Assembly: GCF_000429505.1 (NCBI RefSeq)
Contig: NZ_AUBZ01000026.1
Span: 1 to 64,000, forward strand
Direction: 5' to 3'
From: Aliagarivorans taiwanensis DSM 22990
GTDB taxonomy: Bacteria; Pseudomonadota; Gammaproteobacteria; Enterobacterales; Celerinatantimonadaceae
Length of the DNA stretch: 64,000 bases
In this document: positions 19,608-33,812 of the stretch, piece after piece
How the letters are laid out: each line of letters starts with the position of its first letter
Position numbering within the stretch: position 1 is the stretch's first letter
Program-made: the position numbers and the translations under genes
Notes under the pieces: generated by a model
The model's input: the letters and a program-made list of their open reading frames with translations, nothing else
What the model was told of the DNA's origin: nothing
The model's database searches: none

Positions 19608-21263
19608 TTAGGACTCAAAGAACTCAGCGATGTTTTGCAAACGGTAGAGATGGCGCTCTATCTGCCCCTTGAGCTTAGCCACCTGTTGCTCGGCCGAGAC
19701 CAAGCTGGCTTCCACCAGTTCAGGCAAGCGAGGGTTAATAAAGCTATGGGGCAGGGCTTGGTGGAACAAGCGGCGACTTTGAACCAACTGGAGCTCAAGT
19801 TGTTTTAGTTGCTGTTGCAAATCATCTACCTTAGCTGACCAGCGCAGCTTGAGCTCATCATCGATGCCAGCATCAGTCACCAGACCTAAGGGCAGGGGAC
19901 GACTGGCGATATCGCGGATCACTAGTCCATGGCTAGCATCGAGCTCAATGCGCAGGGTCATCAGCGTTTTCGACTGATTCACATAGCCTAGTAGCTCAGC
20001 TTCTCCTGCGCGAATGCGTTTGAGCAGTTGTTCTGGCTCTAAGTAAACCCACCGGGTTTCTCCGTGATCACGTTCGTTTACACCCTGATTCTGCTGCAGC
20101 ACTACCAAACGGATGAGTTTTGCCCCCACCTCGCTGGAAAACGACCTCGCATTACTGAGATCGATCTGGAAGAACTCTTTACGCAGACCCACCTCAACCG
20201 AAGCCATCAACTGCAACTGCTGGGCGATATCTGTTTGCAGCTGCAAGTACTCAGCCTGCAGTAGCTCACAACCTTCCACTATCGCCAGCTGACTAAAGGC
20301 ATTGTTCACCGCGAAGTGCTGCACACAGGCCTGCACATACTGGCGACTCTCGAGGTTATGCCATAGGCAGTCTTCGAGCAGCAGTACATCTAAGGGGTTA
20401 ATCTCATGGCGGCCGTTAAAAAAGGCGCTGGCTTTGAGCAGGTGCAGCGCTTTCTTCCAGCGCCGGTCGGATACATAGAGGTCTTTGGCCTGCTCGGAAA
20501 GCTCGCTCAGCTCAGCGGGAACCTGCTCAATCGCCTGCTTGAGTTGATAGATCACATCGAACACCGATTCAGGCAGCTCTACCCGCTGCAGGCATTGTTG
20601 CCAATAGTGGTATTCCTGATGGGTAATGCGCAGCTCACTAGCGACCTCTGGCAGCTGATACTCACCCAGCAACATTGCCTTAAAGTTCTCTTTTTGCTGG
20701 ATACGATTAACGAACACCCGCAGTAACATCCGGTCATACAGGGCTTCCAGGCCGCTGTCTTCTTCCGGTAACTCGTTGGATGCGGTCACCAGCAGTCGCA
20801 TTGGCACTTCTATGACCTCGGCGCCGTTGCGAAACACTCGTTCGTTCACCACTGTGAGCAGGGTGTTAAGGATTGCCGGTCCGGCCTTCCAGATCTCATC
20901 GAGGAACACCACTTCGCTGCTCGGCAGGTAGCCATCGATGAGCCGCAGATACTTGCCGTGGTCTTTTAGTTCTTGGATAGAGAGTGGGCCAAACACCTCT
21001 TCTGGCGTAGAAAAGCGAGTCATCAGGTAATCAAAGAAACTGGCTTGGTCGAAGGCTTCGGCCAAGCGCTTGGCGATCATGCTTTTAGCGATTCCCGGCG
21101 GGCCCAGCAGGAACACACTTTCGCCGGCCAATGCCGCCAGCAAACATAAACGGAAGCTCTCTTCGCGCTCGTAGATCCCGGCACTTAAGGCATCAAGTAG
21201 CTCAGAGATGCGCTCAGACAGCAGCTGTTTATCGGAGTGACTTAGCCGGTAGGTATCCGACAT
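19608..21263 (-). CDS. ravA: MoxR-family AAA+ ATPase RavA
   Basis: 551 residues, slightly longer than E. coli RavA. Walker A is LGPPGIAKS at 53-61 and Walker B is VVFLDEIWKA near 115. A discontinuous LARA-type region and helical tail follow. In E. coli RavA binds the lysine decarboxylase LdcI and works with ViaA. It forms a two-gene operon with viaA, between the ATP synthase operon and glmU. Confidence 0.93.
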   Translation of the reverse strand: MSDTYRLSHSDKQLLSERISELLDALSAGIYEREESFRLCLLAALAGESVFLLGPPGIAKSMIAKRLAEAFDQASFFDYLMTRFSTPEEVFGPLSIQELKDHGKYLRLIDGYLPSSEVVFLDEIWKAGPAILNTLLTVVNERVFRNGAEVIEVPMRLLVTASNELPEEDSGLEALYDRMLLRVFVNRIQQKENFKAMLLGEYQLPEVASELRITHQEYHYWQQCLQRVELPESVFDVIYQLKQAIEQVPAELSELSEQAKDLYVSDRRWKKALHLLKASAFFNGRHEINPLDVLLLEDCLWHNLESRQYVQACVQHFAVNNAFSQLAIVEGCELLQAEYLQLQTDIAQQLQLMASVEVGLRKEFFQIDLSNARSFSSEVGAKLIRLVVLQQNQGVNERDHGETRWVYLEPEQLLKRIRAGEAELLGYVNQSKTLMTLRIELDASHGLVIRDIASRPLPLGLVTDAGIDDELKLRWSAKVDDLQQQLKQLELQLVQSRRLFHQALPHSFINPRLPELVEASLVSAEQQVAKLKGQIERHLYRLQNIAEFFES

Positions 21264-21363
21264 GGGGTCATATCTCCCTTAATTTTGCGAATTTAAGAAA
21301 TATAGCAGGGGAGTTTTGCAGAGGTAGCGAACATTGTTTGACGTACATCCTAAACTCACCAAA

Positions 21364-21392
21364 CAAAAAAGGCGCCCACAGGCGCCTTTTTA
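21364..21392 (-). terminator. Terminator of the atp operon
   Basis: GGCGCC - CACA-type loop - GGCGCC stem (21371-21386) flanked by A and T runs, so it can work in both directions. It lies 12 nt beyond the atpC stop codon. Confidence 0.85.
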
Positions 21393-21403
21393 ATCAAAGC
21401 CAA

Positions 21404-21829
21404 CTAGCTGAGAGTTTTACCTAGTAGTTGGATAACTTGCAGCTGAGCCATCGCCTTATTCAACTCCACTTGCGCTTTGTTGAAGTCCATATCCCCGGTT
21501 GGGTTACGGATCTGCGCTTCCGCTTCTTTGCGGGCGCGTTCAGACTTGGCACGATCCAGCTCTTCACCACGGATAGCCGTGTCAGCCAGCACCGTTACGC
21601 TGTTTGGCTGAACCTCCAGGTAGCCCCCGGAGATGTAAATCAGCTGTTCCTCACCATGTTGCTTGGTCAGGCGAACCATTCCAGGCTTGACCGGTGTTAG
21701 CAGAGGGGCGTGGCCATACAGCACACCCAACTCACCTTCCACACCGGTTACCCGCAAATGCTCCACCAAGCCAGAGAAGATCTTCTTCTCTGCGCTTACC
21801 ACTTCCAGGTGAACCGTCATTGCAGCCAT
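21404..21829 (-). CDS. atpC: ATP synthase F1 epsilon subunit
   Basis: 141 residues. Central-stalk subunit that regulates ATP hydrolysis. The N-terminal beta-sandwich starts [17 protein letters not shown] and is followed by the helical hairpin. AGGAGG precedes the ATG. It is the last gene of the operon. Confidence 0.97.
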   Translation of the reverse strand: MAAMTVHLEVVSAEKKIFSGLVEHLRVTGVEGELGVLYGHAPLLTPVKPGMVRLTKQHGEEQLIYISGGYLEVQPNSVTVLADTAIRGEELDRAKSERARKEAEAQIRNPTGDMDFNKAQVELNKAMAQLQVIQLLGKTLS

Positions 21830-21857
21830 ACTTGCCTCCTATCTCGTCTTGGCAAGC

Positions 21858-23261
<1,404 letters not shown>

Positions 23262-23271
23262 TTACCTAAGC

Positions 23272-24132
23272 CTAAACGGCTGCCGCTCCCGCAGAAATCT
23301 CACCCAACTCTTGGGTAATTGCCGCTTGACGTTCCTTGTTGTAAACCAACTGAAGGTCATCAATAAGACTGCCCGCATTATCGGTTGCTGCTTTCATAGC
23401 AACCATTCGCGCCGCTTGCTCACACGCCAGGTTTTCCACCACAGCTTGATACACCTGAGATTCGATGTAGCGAACCATCAGGCCATCGAGGATCTCTTCG
23501 GCATTCGGCTCGTACAGGTAATCCCAATTGCGACTGGCGATTTCCGGGTCATCAGCTTTAGGCAGCGGTAGTAATTGGTCGATATGCGGCTCCTGGGTCA
23601 TGGTGTTAATAAACTTATTGAACACCACGTAGATACGATCGAGTTTGCCCTCGTCGTACTCATCCAGCATTACCTTCACCGTACCAATCAACTCTTCTAC
23701 CGTCGGGTTATCAGCCAAACCGGTGTTTTGCGCTAGCACCTTCCCATGGTGAGGGAAGAAGCCGGCCGCTTTACCACCAATCAGGGCCATTTCAACCTCA
23801 ACGCCCTGATCTTGCCATTGCTGAATCTCTTTGATGGTTCGCTTGAACAGGTTGATGTTCAAACCACCACAAAGACCACGGTCGGTAGAAACGATGATAT
23901 AGCCCACTCGCTTGGCTTCACGCTCGACCACATACGGATGTTTGTACTCGAGGTGACCCAAGGCGATATGACCAATTACGTTGCGCATGGCATCTGCGTA
24001 AGGGCGGCTGGACTCCATTTGCTCTTGAGTGCGTCGCATCTTACTGGCAGCTACCATTTCCATAGCTTTGGTAATCTTTTGGGTGTTTTTTACACTGCCA
24101 ATCTTACCTTTAATCTCTTTAGCGCCGGCCAT
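23272..24132 (-). CDS. atpG: ATP synthase F1 gamma subunit
   Basis: 286 residues. Rotor stalk of F1. The N-terminal helix is [33 protein letters not shown] and the C-terminal helix contains [12 protein letters not shown]; both are family signatures. Confidence 0.97.
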   Translation of the reverse strand: MAGAKEIKGKIGSVKNTQKITKAMEMVAASKMRRTQEQMESSRPYADAMRNVIGHIALGHLEYKHPYVVEREAKRVGYIIVSTDRGLCGGLNINLFKRTIKEIQQWQDQGVEVEMALIGGKAAGFFPHHGKVLAQNTGLADNPTVEELIGTVKVMLDEYDEGKLDRIYVVFNKFINTMTQEPHIDQLLPLPKADDPEIASRNWDYLYEPNAEEILDGLMVRYIESQVYQAVVENLACEQAARMVAMKAATDNAGSLIDDLQLVYNKERQAAITQELGEISAGAAAV

Positions 24133-24152
24133 AACTGTTCGCTCCTATGCGC

Positions 24153-25694
24153 TTACCACGACTGAGTGGTCTTGAAGTTTTCAATCAGTGATTTGATTGC
24201 GTCTTCAATCTCGTCGTTGTAATCGCCTTTCTCGTTAATCTTCGCGAGCAGATCGGCCGCTTCGTTGCGAGCGTAGTTGAGCAGCGAGGTTTCAAACGTC
24301 ACCACGTGGTCAATCTCTACGTCCAGCAAGTAGCCTTTCTCTGCGGCATACAGGCTGATGGCCTGTTCAGCCACCGATAGCGGCGAGAACTGAGGCTGCT
24401 TCATCAGCTCAGTTACTTTCTGGCCATGATCCAACTGCTTACGGGTTGCATCATCCAAGTCAGAAGCAAACTGGGCGAAAGCCGCGAGTTCACGATACTG
24501 TGCCAATGCGGTACGAATACCACCGGACAGCTTCTTAATGATCTTGGTTTGCGCTGCACCACCTACCCGCGATACCGAGATACCCGGGTCAACCGCCGGA
24601 CGAATACCGGAGTTAAACAGTTGGGTGGTGAGGAAGATCTGACCATCGGTAATCGAGATCACGTTGGTCGGTACGAAAGCAGATACGTCACCGGCTTGGG
24701 TTTCAATAATCGGCAGGGCAGTCAATGAACCGCTCTGACCTTTCACTTCACCCTTGGTAAAGTCTTCTACGTACTGCTCGTTTACCTGAGCGGCACGCTC
24801 TAGCAGACGAGAGTGAAGGTAGAATACGTCACCCGGGAAGGCTTCACGGCCTGGTGGACGACGCAGCAACAGTGAGATCTGACGATACGCTACCGCCTGT
24901 TTAGACAGGTCATCGTAGATAATCAGCGCATCTTCACCGCGGTCGCGGTAGTACTCACCCATGGTACAGCCGGCGTAAGGTGCCAGGTACTGCAGGGCGG
25001 CTGAGTCAGAGGCCGATGCGGCAACAATGGTGGTGTAACCCATGGCGCCGTGCTCTTCGAGCTTACGCACCACGTTAGCGATGGTAGAAGCCTTCTGGCC
25101 AATCGCCACGTACACACATTTAATGCCTGAGTCTCGTTGGTTGATGATGGCATCGACTGCGATAGCCGTTTTACCTACCTGACGGTCACCAATAATCAAC
25201 TCACGCTGACCACGACCGATAGGAATCATCGAGTCGATAGCTTTAATACCGGTTTGTACCGGCTTATCTACCGATTTACGTTCCATAACGCCCGGTGCAA
25301 TCACCTCAACCGGTGCGAAGCCATCGTTATCAACGGCGCCTTTGCCGTCGATGGGCTCACCCAGGGTGTTTACGACACGGCCCAGCAGGCCACGGCCAAC
25401 CGGTACCTCAAGGATACGTCCGGTGCTTTTTACTTTGTTGCCTTCGGCCAAATCGGCATAAGGCCCCATCACAACCGCACCTACAGAGTCACGCTCCAAG
25501 TTAAGTGCGATGGCATAACGGTTGCCGGGAAGTTCGATCATTTCACCTTGCATCACATCCGCAAGGCCATTAATGCGAAGAATACCGTCACTTACACTAA
25601 CGATGGTCCCTTCGTTTCGAGCTTCACTCACAACCTCGAACTGTTCAATACGCTTTTTGATCAGTTCGCTAATTTCAGTGGAGTTCAGTTGCAT
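24153..25694 (-). CDS. atpA: ATP synthase F1 alpha subunit
   Basis: 513 residues, the usual length. Non-catalytic nucleotide-binding subunit with P-loop GDRQVGKTA near 169-177 and the signature [13 protein letters not shown] near 365. It starts [16 protein letters not shown]. Confidence 0.98.
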   Translation of the reverse strand: MQLNSTEISELIKKRIEQFEVVSEARNEGTIVSVSDGILRINGLADVMQGEMIELPGNRYAIALNLERDSVGAVVMGPYADLAEGNKVKSTGRILEVPVGRGLLGRVVNTLGEPIDGKGAVDNDGFAPVEVIAPGVMERKSVDKPVQTGIKAIDSMIPIGRGQRELIIGDRQVGKTAIAVDAIINQRDSGIKCVYVAIGQKASTIANVVRKLEEHGAMGYTTIVAASASDSAALQYLAPYAGCTMGEYYRDRGEDALIIYDDLSKQAVAYRQISLLLRRPPGREAFPGDVFYLHSRLLERAAQVNEQYVEDFTKGEVKGQSGSLTALPIIETQAGDVSAFVPTNVISITDGQIFLTTQLFNSGIRPAVDPGISVSRVGGAAQTKIIKKLSGGIRTALAQYRELAAFAQFASDLDDATRKQLDHGQKVTELMKQPQFSPLSVAEQAISLYAAEKGYLLDVEIDHVVTFETSLLNYARNEAADLLAKINEKGDYNDEIEDAIKSLIENFKTTQSW

Positions 25695-25708
25695 GCTCTA
25701 TTCCCCAA

Positions 25709-26239
25709 TTACGCTTGCAGTGTGTCGGACAGGCGACGTAGTTGCCCCCGAATTGAACGGTCGATCACCATATCACCGGCTCGAATAATCACGCCGGCAA
25801 TAAGAGTTGGGTCGACACTGCAAACAAGCTCTATCTTGCGTGCTAGTCGCTGTTCTAAAGATTCACTAATTTGCGCTCGCTGCTGTTCGCTTAGCTCCTC
25901 AGCAGACACCACCTCAGCGGTCACTACCTTGGCATACTCAGCCTTAAGCTCTGCATAGAGAGCCAACACAGCGGGCAGCGCAGACAGGCGCTGATTCTCG
26001 GCCATCACCTTGAGGAAGTTAGTAAACTTCTCATCAAAGTAGCCATCACCGACAGCGCTAAAGAGGGAAATTGCCGCATCGGGCAGTACCCGTTGCAACT
26101 GTTTGGTCACCTGTTCGTTGTCTGCAATCTCAGCAGCAACAGCCAGCATCCCGGTCCACTCTTCTATCGCTTGTTTTTCTACGGCGTAATCAAACGCAGC
26201 TTTAGCATAGGGACGAGCAATGGTGTTGATTTCAGCCAT
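25709..26239 (-). CDS. atpH: ATP synthase F1 delta subunit
   Basis: 176 residues. Links the F1 head to the b-subunit stator. N-terminal helical domain (ARPYAKAAFDYAVEK) and C-terminal VDPTLIAGVIIRAGDMVIDRSIRGQL match the family. Confidence 0.96.
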   Translation of the reverse strand: MAEINTIARPYAKAAFDYAVEKQAIEEWTGMLAVAAEIADNEQVTKQLQRVLPDAAISLFSAVGDGYFDEKFTNFLKVMAENQRLSALPAVLALYAELKAEYAKVVTAEVVSAEELSEQQRAQISESLEQRLARKIELVCSVDPTLIAGVIIRAGDMVIDRSIRGQLRRLSDTLQA

Positions 26240-26255
26240 AAGCTCTACCTGCCCC

Positions 26256-26729
26256 TTATTTCAGCTCAGCAACTAATTTATCGACGATGCTCTGACTCAC
26301 ATCCTTGTCGACGGAACGCTCCAGGATTTTCTCTGCACCACTTACTGCTAATTCAGCAAGCTGGGCACGAAGCTCTTCCTGAACGCGATTGCGTTCGGCT
26401 TCTACTTCGGTTTTACCTTGAGCGATGATTTTTTCGCGTTCACGATTGGCCTGTTCTTTGGCTTCATCGATGATTTGCGCTTTTCGTTTGTTCGCCTGAT
26501 CGACGATCTTGTTCGCTTCAGCTTTGGCATCCTTGAGATGATCGGTTGCCTTTTCTTTAGCGAGTTTCAGATCCTTAACCGCACGCTGCGCGTCGGCTAA
26601 GCCATCGGCGATTTTCTTTTGACGGGCTTCGATTGCATCGATCAATGGTGGCCACACAAAGCGGTAGCAGAACCACACAAAGATGGCGAACGAGATCAAC
26701 TGCCCGAACATGGTAGCATTGATATTCAC
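26256..26729 (-). CDS. atpF: ATP synthase Fo b subunit
   Basis: 157 residues. One N-terminal membrane helix ([23 protein letters not shown]) and a long charged coiled coil forming the stator stalk. Confidence 0.96.
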   Translation of the reverse strand: MNINATMFGQLISFAIFVWFCYRFVWPPLIDAIEARQKKIADGLADAQRAVKDLKLAKEKATDHLKDAKAEANKIVDQANKRKAQIIDEAKEQANREREKIIAQGKTEVEAERNRVQEELRAQLAELAVSGAEKILERSVDKDVSQSIVDKLVAELK

Positions 26730-26765
26730 AATGACACCTCCCTATGTTTCGGATTGAACGACGAC

Positions 26766-28265
<1,500 letters not shown>

Positions 28266-28351
28266 CCTCTACCTCTCTGTCGTTACAGTCAGCCAGTTTA
28301 CACTTTTTTTAGCGTGAGCAAAGTCACAATTAGCTAGCTAAAAGCAATTTG

Positions 28352-28379
28352 ATTATACGATGAACCAGCGATGATGCAA
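28352..28379 (-). promoter_or_regulatory. Candidate sigma-70 promoter of the atp operon
   Basis: On the minus strand a perfect -10 TATAAT (28352-28357) is preceded by TTGCAT (28374-28379) with a 16-nt spacer. It lies about 87 nt before the atpI start in an otherwise gene-free stretch. Confidence 0.5.
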
Positions 28380-28425
28380 TCAAATGTTGCCAACAAGTGA
28401 AGGGTTTTTTAAGAAGTTAGAGGTA

Positions 28426-28447
28426 AAACGGGGAAAACCCCCCGTTT
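28426..28447 (-). terminator. Hairpin after parB, possible terminator
   Basis: AAACGGGG (28426-28433) pairs with CCCCGTTT (28440-28447) across a 6-nt loop. The U tract on the minus strand is short, so termination may be weak. Confidence 0.5.
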
Positions 28448-28521
28448 AATGAGGAAAATTTAGCTTTTTGAGAACCTAAATGTAAAGTTAAATGTTAAAA
28501 GACAAATACATCAAAAATAGA

Positions 28522-29460
28522 TTAAATTGATGTTTCTTCATCTATCATTTGGTTCAAAATACCATCGAGCTGCTCCAGAGAAGCATATGATATCACCAGC
28601 TTGCCGTTTCCTTTTTTGCTTTGCTGGATCTTCACGCCAGCACCAAAGCGTTCACTGAGGCGCAGCTCTAAACTTTCGATATTAGGATCGGCTTTTTCGA
28701 CTTTAGTCTCAGGTTTCGGGTTTAGAAGTTTTTTTACTAACTTTTCGGTATCGCGGACGGTCATCGCCTTGGCCACCACGATACGCGCCGCATCACACTG
28801 AGACTCATCTTCCAACGCCAGCAAGGCACGGGCATGGCCCATCTCGATATCGCCGTGCTCCAGCAAGCGCTTCACCTCTGCGCTCAAGCTGTTGAGACGC
28901 AGCAGGTTAGTCACCGTGGTACGCGATTTACCAACCGCGTCGGCAACTTGCTGATGGGTCAGCTCAAACTCGTTCATCAAGCGGTCAAGGGCGACCGCTT
29001 CTTCCATGGCATTAAGGTCTTCGCGTTGGATGTTTTCGATCAACGCAATGGCAACGGCGTTCTCGTCGCTGACATTCTTAATCAGACAGGGCACTTCGTG
29101 TAGATGGATCTGCTGGGCGGCGCGCCAACGGCGCTCACCGGCGATGATCTCGAAACTCTGCTCACCCAGCTGGCGTACCACAATCGGCTGGATAACCCCT
29201 TGGGCTTCAATGGAGCGAGCTAGCTCCTCGAGCGCTTCCGGGGACATGTCCTTACGCGGTTGGTATTTGCCGGGGCTAAGCCATTCGATTGGCAGCTTAC
29301 GCAGCTCACCACGGTTGTTGTCGACCGTTTCCTGAGCGTTATCGGCCTTAGTATCTTCTTCGACCTGACGCTGCCTGGCGCTGCTGCTGGTGCTCAGCAG
29401 TACGTCCAAGCCCTTACCTAAACCACGTTTTCTCGCCACCATATTGTTTTCCGTGCTCAT
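28522..29460 (-). CDS. parB: Chromosome-partitioning protein ParB
   Basis: 312 residues. ParB binds parS and spreads as a CTP-dependent clamp. GERRWRAAQ (C-motif of the CTP fold) and the helix-turn-helix [22 protein letters not shown] are visible, followed by a C-terminal dimer domain. It overlaps parA by 4 nt. Its likely targets are the three parS 16-mers in recF. Confidence 0.97.
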   Translation of the reverse strand: MSTENNMVARKRGLGKGLDVLLSTSSSARQRQVEEDTKADNAQETVDNNRGELRKLPIEWLSPGKYQPRKDMSPEALEELARSIEAQGVIQPIVVRQLGEQSFEIIAGERRWRAAQQIHLHEVPCLIKNVSDENAVAIALIENIQREDLNAMEEAVALDRLMNEFELTHQQVADAVGKSRTTVTNLLRLNSLSAEVKRLLEHGDIEMGHARALLALEDESQCDAARIVVAKAMTVRDTEKLVKKLLNPKPETKVEKADPNIESLELRLSERFGAGVKIQQSKKGNGKLVISYASLEQLDGILNQMIDEETSI

Positions 29461-30251
29461 GAATTCGCCGCCAAGGCCAGTGCTTCTTCTTCGTGGCGGC
29501 GAATAATTTCTCCCGCTAAAGCCAAGTAAGCCTTGGAACCATTAGATGTTTTATCATAATACATCGCTGGTTTGCCAAAACTAGGGGCTTCAGCCAGGCG
29601 CACATTGCGCGGAATGACGGTTCGGTAGACTTTTTTGCCAAAATGCTGCTTGAGTTGCTCACTCACATCCGCCGCCAAACGGTTACGCGGATCGAACATG
29701 GTACGCAGGATACCTTCCACTTTCAGATCGGGATTGACCACGGCCACCAGCTTGCTGATGGTGTCCACCAGCGCGGTCAAGCCTTCCAGGGCGTAGTACT
29801 CGCACTGCATAGGCACCAACACGCTGTCGGCGGCGGCCATCGCGTTCACAGTCAGCATGTTCAGTGAAGGTGGGCAGTCGATAAAGATGTAATCATACTG
29901 GGCGCGCACCGGTGCCAAAGCATTACGCAGGCGTACCTCACGGGCAAACAGCTCCATCAGGCGGATCTCTGCGGCGGTCACATCGGAGTTGGCAGCGATC
30001 AGATCGTATTGACCGGAGGTGCTCTCAACGATGACTTGCTCAATGGGATCCTCATCGATCAGCAGATCATAGACGGTTTTAGGATCGTCGTACTTGTCAA
30101 CGCCTGAGCCCATGGTGGCATTGCCCTGCGGATCGAGGTCGATCAACAACACTTTGCGCTTGGTTGCCGCCATCGAGGCGGCCAGGTTGACGCTGGTGGT
30201 GGTTTTACCCACGCCACCCTTCTGATTTGCTACTGCAATGACTCTTCCCAC
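29457..30251 (-). CDS. parA: Chromosome-partitioning ATPase ParA
   Basis: 264 residues. Deviant Walker [15 protein letters not shown] (11-24) and Walker [10 protein letters not shown]. It forms the ATP-dependent gradient on the nucleoid that moves ParB-parS. It begins 1 nt after rsmG ends, in the mnmG-rsmG-parA-parB operon. Confidence 0.97.
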   Translation of the reverse strand: MGRVIAVANQKGGVGKTTTSVNLAASMAATKRKVLLIDLDPQGNATMGSGVDKYDDPKTVYDLLIDEDPIEQVIVESTSGQYDLIAANSDVTAAEIRLMELFAREVRLRNALAPVRAQYDYIFIDCPPSLNMLTVNAMAAADSVLVPMQCEYYALEGLTALVDTISKLVAVVNPDLKVEGILRTMFDPRNRLAADVSEQLKQHFGKKVYRTVIPRNVRLAEAPSFGKPAMYYDKTSNGSKAYLALAGEIIRRHEEEALALAANS

Positions 30252-30252
30252 G

Positions 30253-30882
30253 CTATTGGCCTTCGCTCAGTTTGTTGATAATCACCAGATGCCGTTCGCC
30301 TTCAAGCTCTGGCACAACTAAAGAATGCAGTTTATCAACAATATAACCCTCGTTGAGTTGATCGAGTTCATGTTGATGAAGCTGCCCCTTCAAGGCATAA
30401 AACTTACCACCTTTGGCAGGGAGGTGAGAGCACCAATTGAGCATATCGGAAATAGAGGCGAAGGCACGGCTAAGCACGCCATCGAACTGTTTGCCCTGAA
30501 ACTCTTCGACCCGACTTAGCACTGGAGTCACGTTTTTCAGGTCCAGCGCATGCACCACTTGGCGGATAAAGCTGATCCGTTTTCCCAAGCTATCGAGCAG
30601 CGTGAACTGCTTATCAGGGTTGATAATCGCCAGTGGCAGACCGGGCAAGCCAGGTCCGGTACCCACATCAATTAAAGCACCATCAGGTAAGTGAGGACTT
30701 ACCACTAAGCTATCGAGAATATGTTTAACCAGCATCTCTTGCGGGTCACGCACCGAGGTGAGGTTGTAGGCTTTGTTCCATTTTGCCAGTAGTTCTACCA
30801 GCTGCACGAGTTGTGCTACCTGTTGCTCAGTCACAGACAGTTCTGTCTGAGCAAGCAGGTCTTCAAGACGTTGTTTTAACAC
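30253..30882 (-). CDS. rsmG: 16S rRNA m7G527 methyltransferase RsmG
   Basis: 209 residues. SAM-binding motif [15 protein letters not shown] near 73-87. It methylates N7 of G527 in 16S rRNA. Formerly gidB; 9 nt downstream of mnmG. Confidence 0.97.
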   Translation of the reverse strand: MLKQRLEDLLAQTELSVTEQQVAQLVQLVELLAKWNKAYNLTSVRDPQEMLVKHILDSLVVSPHLPDGALIDVGTGPGLPGLPLAIINPDKQFTLLDSLGKRISFIRQVVHALDLKNVTPVLSRVEEFQGKQFDGVLSRAFASISDMLNWCSHLPAKGGKFYALKGQLHQHELDQLNEGYIVDKLHSLVVPELEGERHLVIINKLSEGQ

Positions 30883-30891
30883 CCGATCATC

Positions 30892-32781
30892 CTAAGCTGA
30901 CTTTTTCGCCAGATCGTGTTTTTTCAAATATACCAGAAGCAAGGATATCGCAGCCGGCGTGATACCTGAAATCCGCGAGGCCTTACCCAGCGTTTCAGGG
31001 CGCGCTTCGCTAAGCTTGGCGATCACTTCGTTAGACAGGCCACTGATTTGGCTGTAATCGAGATCCTTGGGAAGGAGTGTGTTTTCGTGTTTCTGCGATT
31101 TTTCGATCTCTTCGAGCTGGCGCTTGATGTAACCCGCATACTTGATTTGGATCTCGACCTGCTCGGCAGCGGATTGCAACTCCAAGCCCGGACCAAAGCC
31201 GTCGATTTCCATCAATTGCTGGTAGCTCAACTCAGGTCGACGCACCAGCTCTTCCAAGCTGCTTTCACGGCCCAAAGGGTGCTTAAGCATCGGGTTGAGC
31301 GCAGGCACTTGCTCAGAGTTGGGGTGTACCCAGATCCCACGCAGCCGTTGGCGCTCTTGCTCTACCGCTTCCATCTTCTGGTTAAACCGCGCCCAGCGAT
31401 GATCATCGATCAGACCAAGCTTACGGCCCTGTTCGGTAAGACGGATATCGGCGTTGTCTTCACGCAGTAGCAAGCGGTATTCGGCGCGGCTGGTGAACAT
31501 GCGGTAGGGTTCTTTGGTACCCAAAGTGGCCAAATCATCGACCATCACGCCCATATAGGCTTGTTCACGGCCCGGTGACCAGGCCTCTTTCTGCTGTGCT
31601 TCCAGCGAGGCATTCATGCCGGCAATCAGTCCCTGTGCACCGGCCTCTTCATAGCCGGTGGTACCATTAATTTGCCCAGCGAAATACAAGCCTTTCAGGT
31701 ACTTGCTTTCAAGGGTTTGGTGCAAATCACGGGGATCGAAGTAGTCGTATTCGATGGCGTAACCGGGGCGCACGATGTGGGCATTCTCCAGGCCTTTCAT
31801 CGAATGCACCAACTCAACCTGCACATCGAATGGCAGGCTGGTAGAGATCCCATTGGGGTAGACCTCGTGAGTGGTAAGGCCTTCAGGCTCGATAAAGATC
31901 TGATGATTGTTTTTATCGGCAAAGCGGGTCACTTTGTCTTCGATGGACGGGCAGTATCGAGGGCCAGTACCTTCAATCACCCCGGTGAACATTGGGCTAC
32001 GATCCAGGCCGTTGCGAATAATCTCGTGGGTACGTTCGTTGGTATGGGTGATGTAGCAAGGGATCTGCTGCGGGTGATCCTGTTGCGATCCAATAAACGA
32101 GAACACCGGGGTTGGCGTATCACCCGGCTGTGCTTGCATCAGCGAAAAATCGATAGAGCGGGCATCGATACGTGGCGGCGTACCGGTTTTAAGGCGCCCT
32201 ACACGCAATGGAAGCTCACGCAAGCGGTCTGCCAAGGCAATCGATGAAGGATCGCCTGCACGGCCTCCTGAGTAGTTATTCAGGCCGATATGGATGGTGC
32301 CCGCAAGGAAAGTTCCTACCGTAAGGACCACGGTTTTGGCACGTAGCTCCAGTCCTGATTGGGTTACCACACCGACAACGCGCTCGCCTTCAACGATCAC
32401 ATCGTCACAGGCTTGCTGGAAAATGGTCAGGTTAGGCTGATTCTCTAGTTTTTCACGAATCGCTGCTTTGTAGAGGATCCGATCGGCTTGGGCGCGGGTT
32501 GCGCGAACTGCTGGGCCTTTACTTGAGTTCAAGGTACGGAACTGGATCCCAGCTAAATCAGTGGCTTGAGCCATTAAGCCGCCCAGTGCGTCGATCTCTT
32601 TAACCAGATGCCCTTTGCCGATCCCACCAATTGCGGGATTACAGGACATCTGACCCAGTGTTTCCACATTGTGGGTTAACAGTAAGGTGTTGCTACCCAT
32701 ACGCGCAGCAGCGGCAGCCGCTTCGGTACCAGCGTGACCACCGCCAATAACGATCACATCATATTGCTGTTGATAGAACAT
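30892..32781 (-). CDS. mnmG: tRNA uridine-5-carboxymethylaminomethyl modification enzyme, FAD subunit
   Basis: 629 residues. With MnmE it modifies U34 of certain tRNAs. FAD motif [17 protein letters not shown] near 11-27, [18 protein letters not shown] near 45-62, and the C-terminal helical region that contacts MnmE. It is transcribed away from oriC, as in E. coli. Confidence 0.98.
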   Translation of the reverse strand: MFYQQQYDVIVIGGGHAGTEAAAAAARMGSNTLLLTHNVETLGQMSCNPAIGGIGKGHLVKEIDALGGLMAQATDLAGIQFRTLNSSKGPAVRATRAQADRILYKAAIREKLENQPNLTIFQQACDDVIVEGERVVGVVTQSGLELRAKTVVLTVGTFLAGTIHIGLNNYSGGRAGDPSSIALADRLRELPLRVGRLKTGTPPRIDARSIDFSLMQAQPGDTPTPVFSFIGSQQDHPQQIPCYITHTNERTHEIIRNGLDRSPMFTGVIEGTGPRYCPSIEDKVTRFADKNNHQIFIEPEGLTTHEVYPNGISTSLPFDVQVELVHSMKGLENAHIVRPGYAIEYDYFDPRDLHQTLESKYLKGLYFAGQINGTTGYEEAGAQGLIAGMNASLEAQQKEAWSPGREQAYMGVMVDDLATLGTKEPYRMFTSRAEYRLLLREDNADIRLTEQGRKLGLIDDHRWARFNQKMEAVEQERQRLRGIWVHPNSEQVPALNPMLKHPLGRESSLEELVRRPELSYQQLMEIDGFGPGLELQSAAEQVEIQIKYAGYIKRQLEEIEKSQKHENTLLPKDLDYSQISGLSNEVIAKLSEARPETLGKASRISGITPAAISLLLVYLKKHDLAKKSA

Positions 32782-32856
32782 CTGTACTTCCTCAATCGAG
32801 CCTGAGTAAAAAGGGGGCGATATTCTACTGCTTTAGCCTCTCAATGGGAATCATTC

Positions 32857-33145
32857 GATCGAAATCGGATCAAGGGCGATCCAATATAAAAATATAAGAT
32901 CTATTTAAAGATCTTTTATTGGATCTACTATTAGGATCCACCCTTTCTGTGGAAAAGCCGTTTTTTCCTATAAGTATCATAGATATAACTCGGATCAATA
33001 GATGTGAAAGATCCGGGATCTGATCGCGTATAAGCTGAGATCATTTTAGCTAGTTATACACAGAGCTAGGGGTTACCAAAGTTATCAACTTGAATAACTA
33101 CGAGTAATTCAGCGGAAAGATCATGGTTTATCCACAGTTTAGATC
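32857..33145. other. Chromosomal replication origin oriC
   Basis: Fourteen GATC sites fall in 289 bp, where about one is expected. Three AT-rich 13-mer-like units start GATCT at 32898, 32910 and 32922. DnaA boxes: TTTTCCACA on the minus strand (32948-32956), TTATACACA (33054-33062) and TTATCCACA (33128-33136, overlapping the mioC stop codon), plus the weaker TTATCAACT (33082). Layout and flanking genes (mnmG, mioC) match E. coli oriC from the unwinding region through R1, R2 and R4. This is the only content of the 346-bp gap. Confidence 0.95.
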
Positions 33146-33577
33146 GTGAAGTTTCTGCTTCCACTGGTCTAACCACTCTGATGCAGTATCCTCAGGTAAA
33201 GCCTCTTGCTCGACATCGATTTCTATTAGCTCCACCAACGCCGTTGCTCCTAGCGCTTGCAGTTGCTTATCAAAGGCATGTCCGGCACCACAGAAGGTGT
33301 CATAGCTACTACTACCAATGGCTGCAACAGCATAATGGGTACCAGCCAAGTTAGGTTGTTCGCTTACCAGTTGCTCATAGATAGGTGCCAGGTTGCCTGG
33401 AACATCACCTGCACCGTGGGTTGAGGTACAAACAAGCCAAAACGCGCTGGGGTCGAGATCGCTCAATTGGCTATCAAGGTGCAGGGTGACCTGATGATCT
33501 TCCAGCTTTTGCGCCAACTCTTCGGCTACGTACTCCGTTCCACCCAGGGTGGATCCAACCAACAGATCGATCTTCAC
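33128..33577 (-). CDS. mioC: FMN-binding flavodoxin-like protein MioC
   Basis: 149 residues. Flavodoxin fold with the phosphate loop GSTLGGTE (8-15) and STHGAGDVPGN near 52-62. MioC is linked to biotin synthase electron supply in E. coli. It is transcribed toward oriC, and its stop codon lies inside a DnaA box. Confidence 0.95.
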   Translation of the reverse strand: MKIDLLVGSTLGGTEYVAEELAQKLEDHQVTLHLDSQLSDLDPSAFWLVCTSTHGAGDVPGNLAPIYEQLVSEQPNLAGTHYAVAAIGSSSYDTFCGAGHAFDKQLQALGATALVELIEIDVEQEALPEDTASEWLDQWKQKLHDLNCG

Positions 33578-33597
33578 GCTTAATGCTCCTGTAAAAC

Positions 33598-33606
33598 TTA
33601 TCCAAC
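33598..33606 (+). promoter_or_regulatory. DnaA-box-like 9-mer upstream of mioC
   Basis: TTATCCAAC lies 21 nt before the mioC start. It is one or two bases from the consensus. In E. coli DnaA represses mioC from boxes at its promoter. Confidence 0.4.
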
Positions 33607-33812
33607 ACCGTCATGGTGTAGCTAGTGTATAGCATGTGGGTATCTATATAGCTATATGCATTGGATCCTTGTTTAGATTCATCTTTTAGCGATAGTTAAT
33701 GTGCAAAAGATCTATGCACAGGCCCGACTACTTGTTTGTTATTTGTTATGTTTTTGATAAAGAAATAAACTAACATTGACCTGACGTTGATATGCAACAT
33801 GGAAGTTGAAAG

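Noticed and set aside
24296-24311. CACGTG core in atpA as a further parS
   Set aside because: Flanking bases (ACCACGTGGT) do not match the 16-mer.
25137-25958. 273-codon open frame antisense to atpA/atpH
   Set aside because: Shadow of two clear ATP synthase genes.
31672-32247. 191-codon open frame antisense to mnmG
   Set aside because: Shadow of the well-conserved mnmG.
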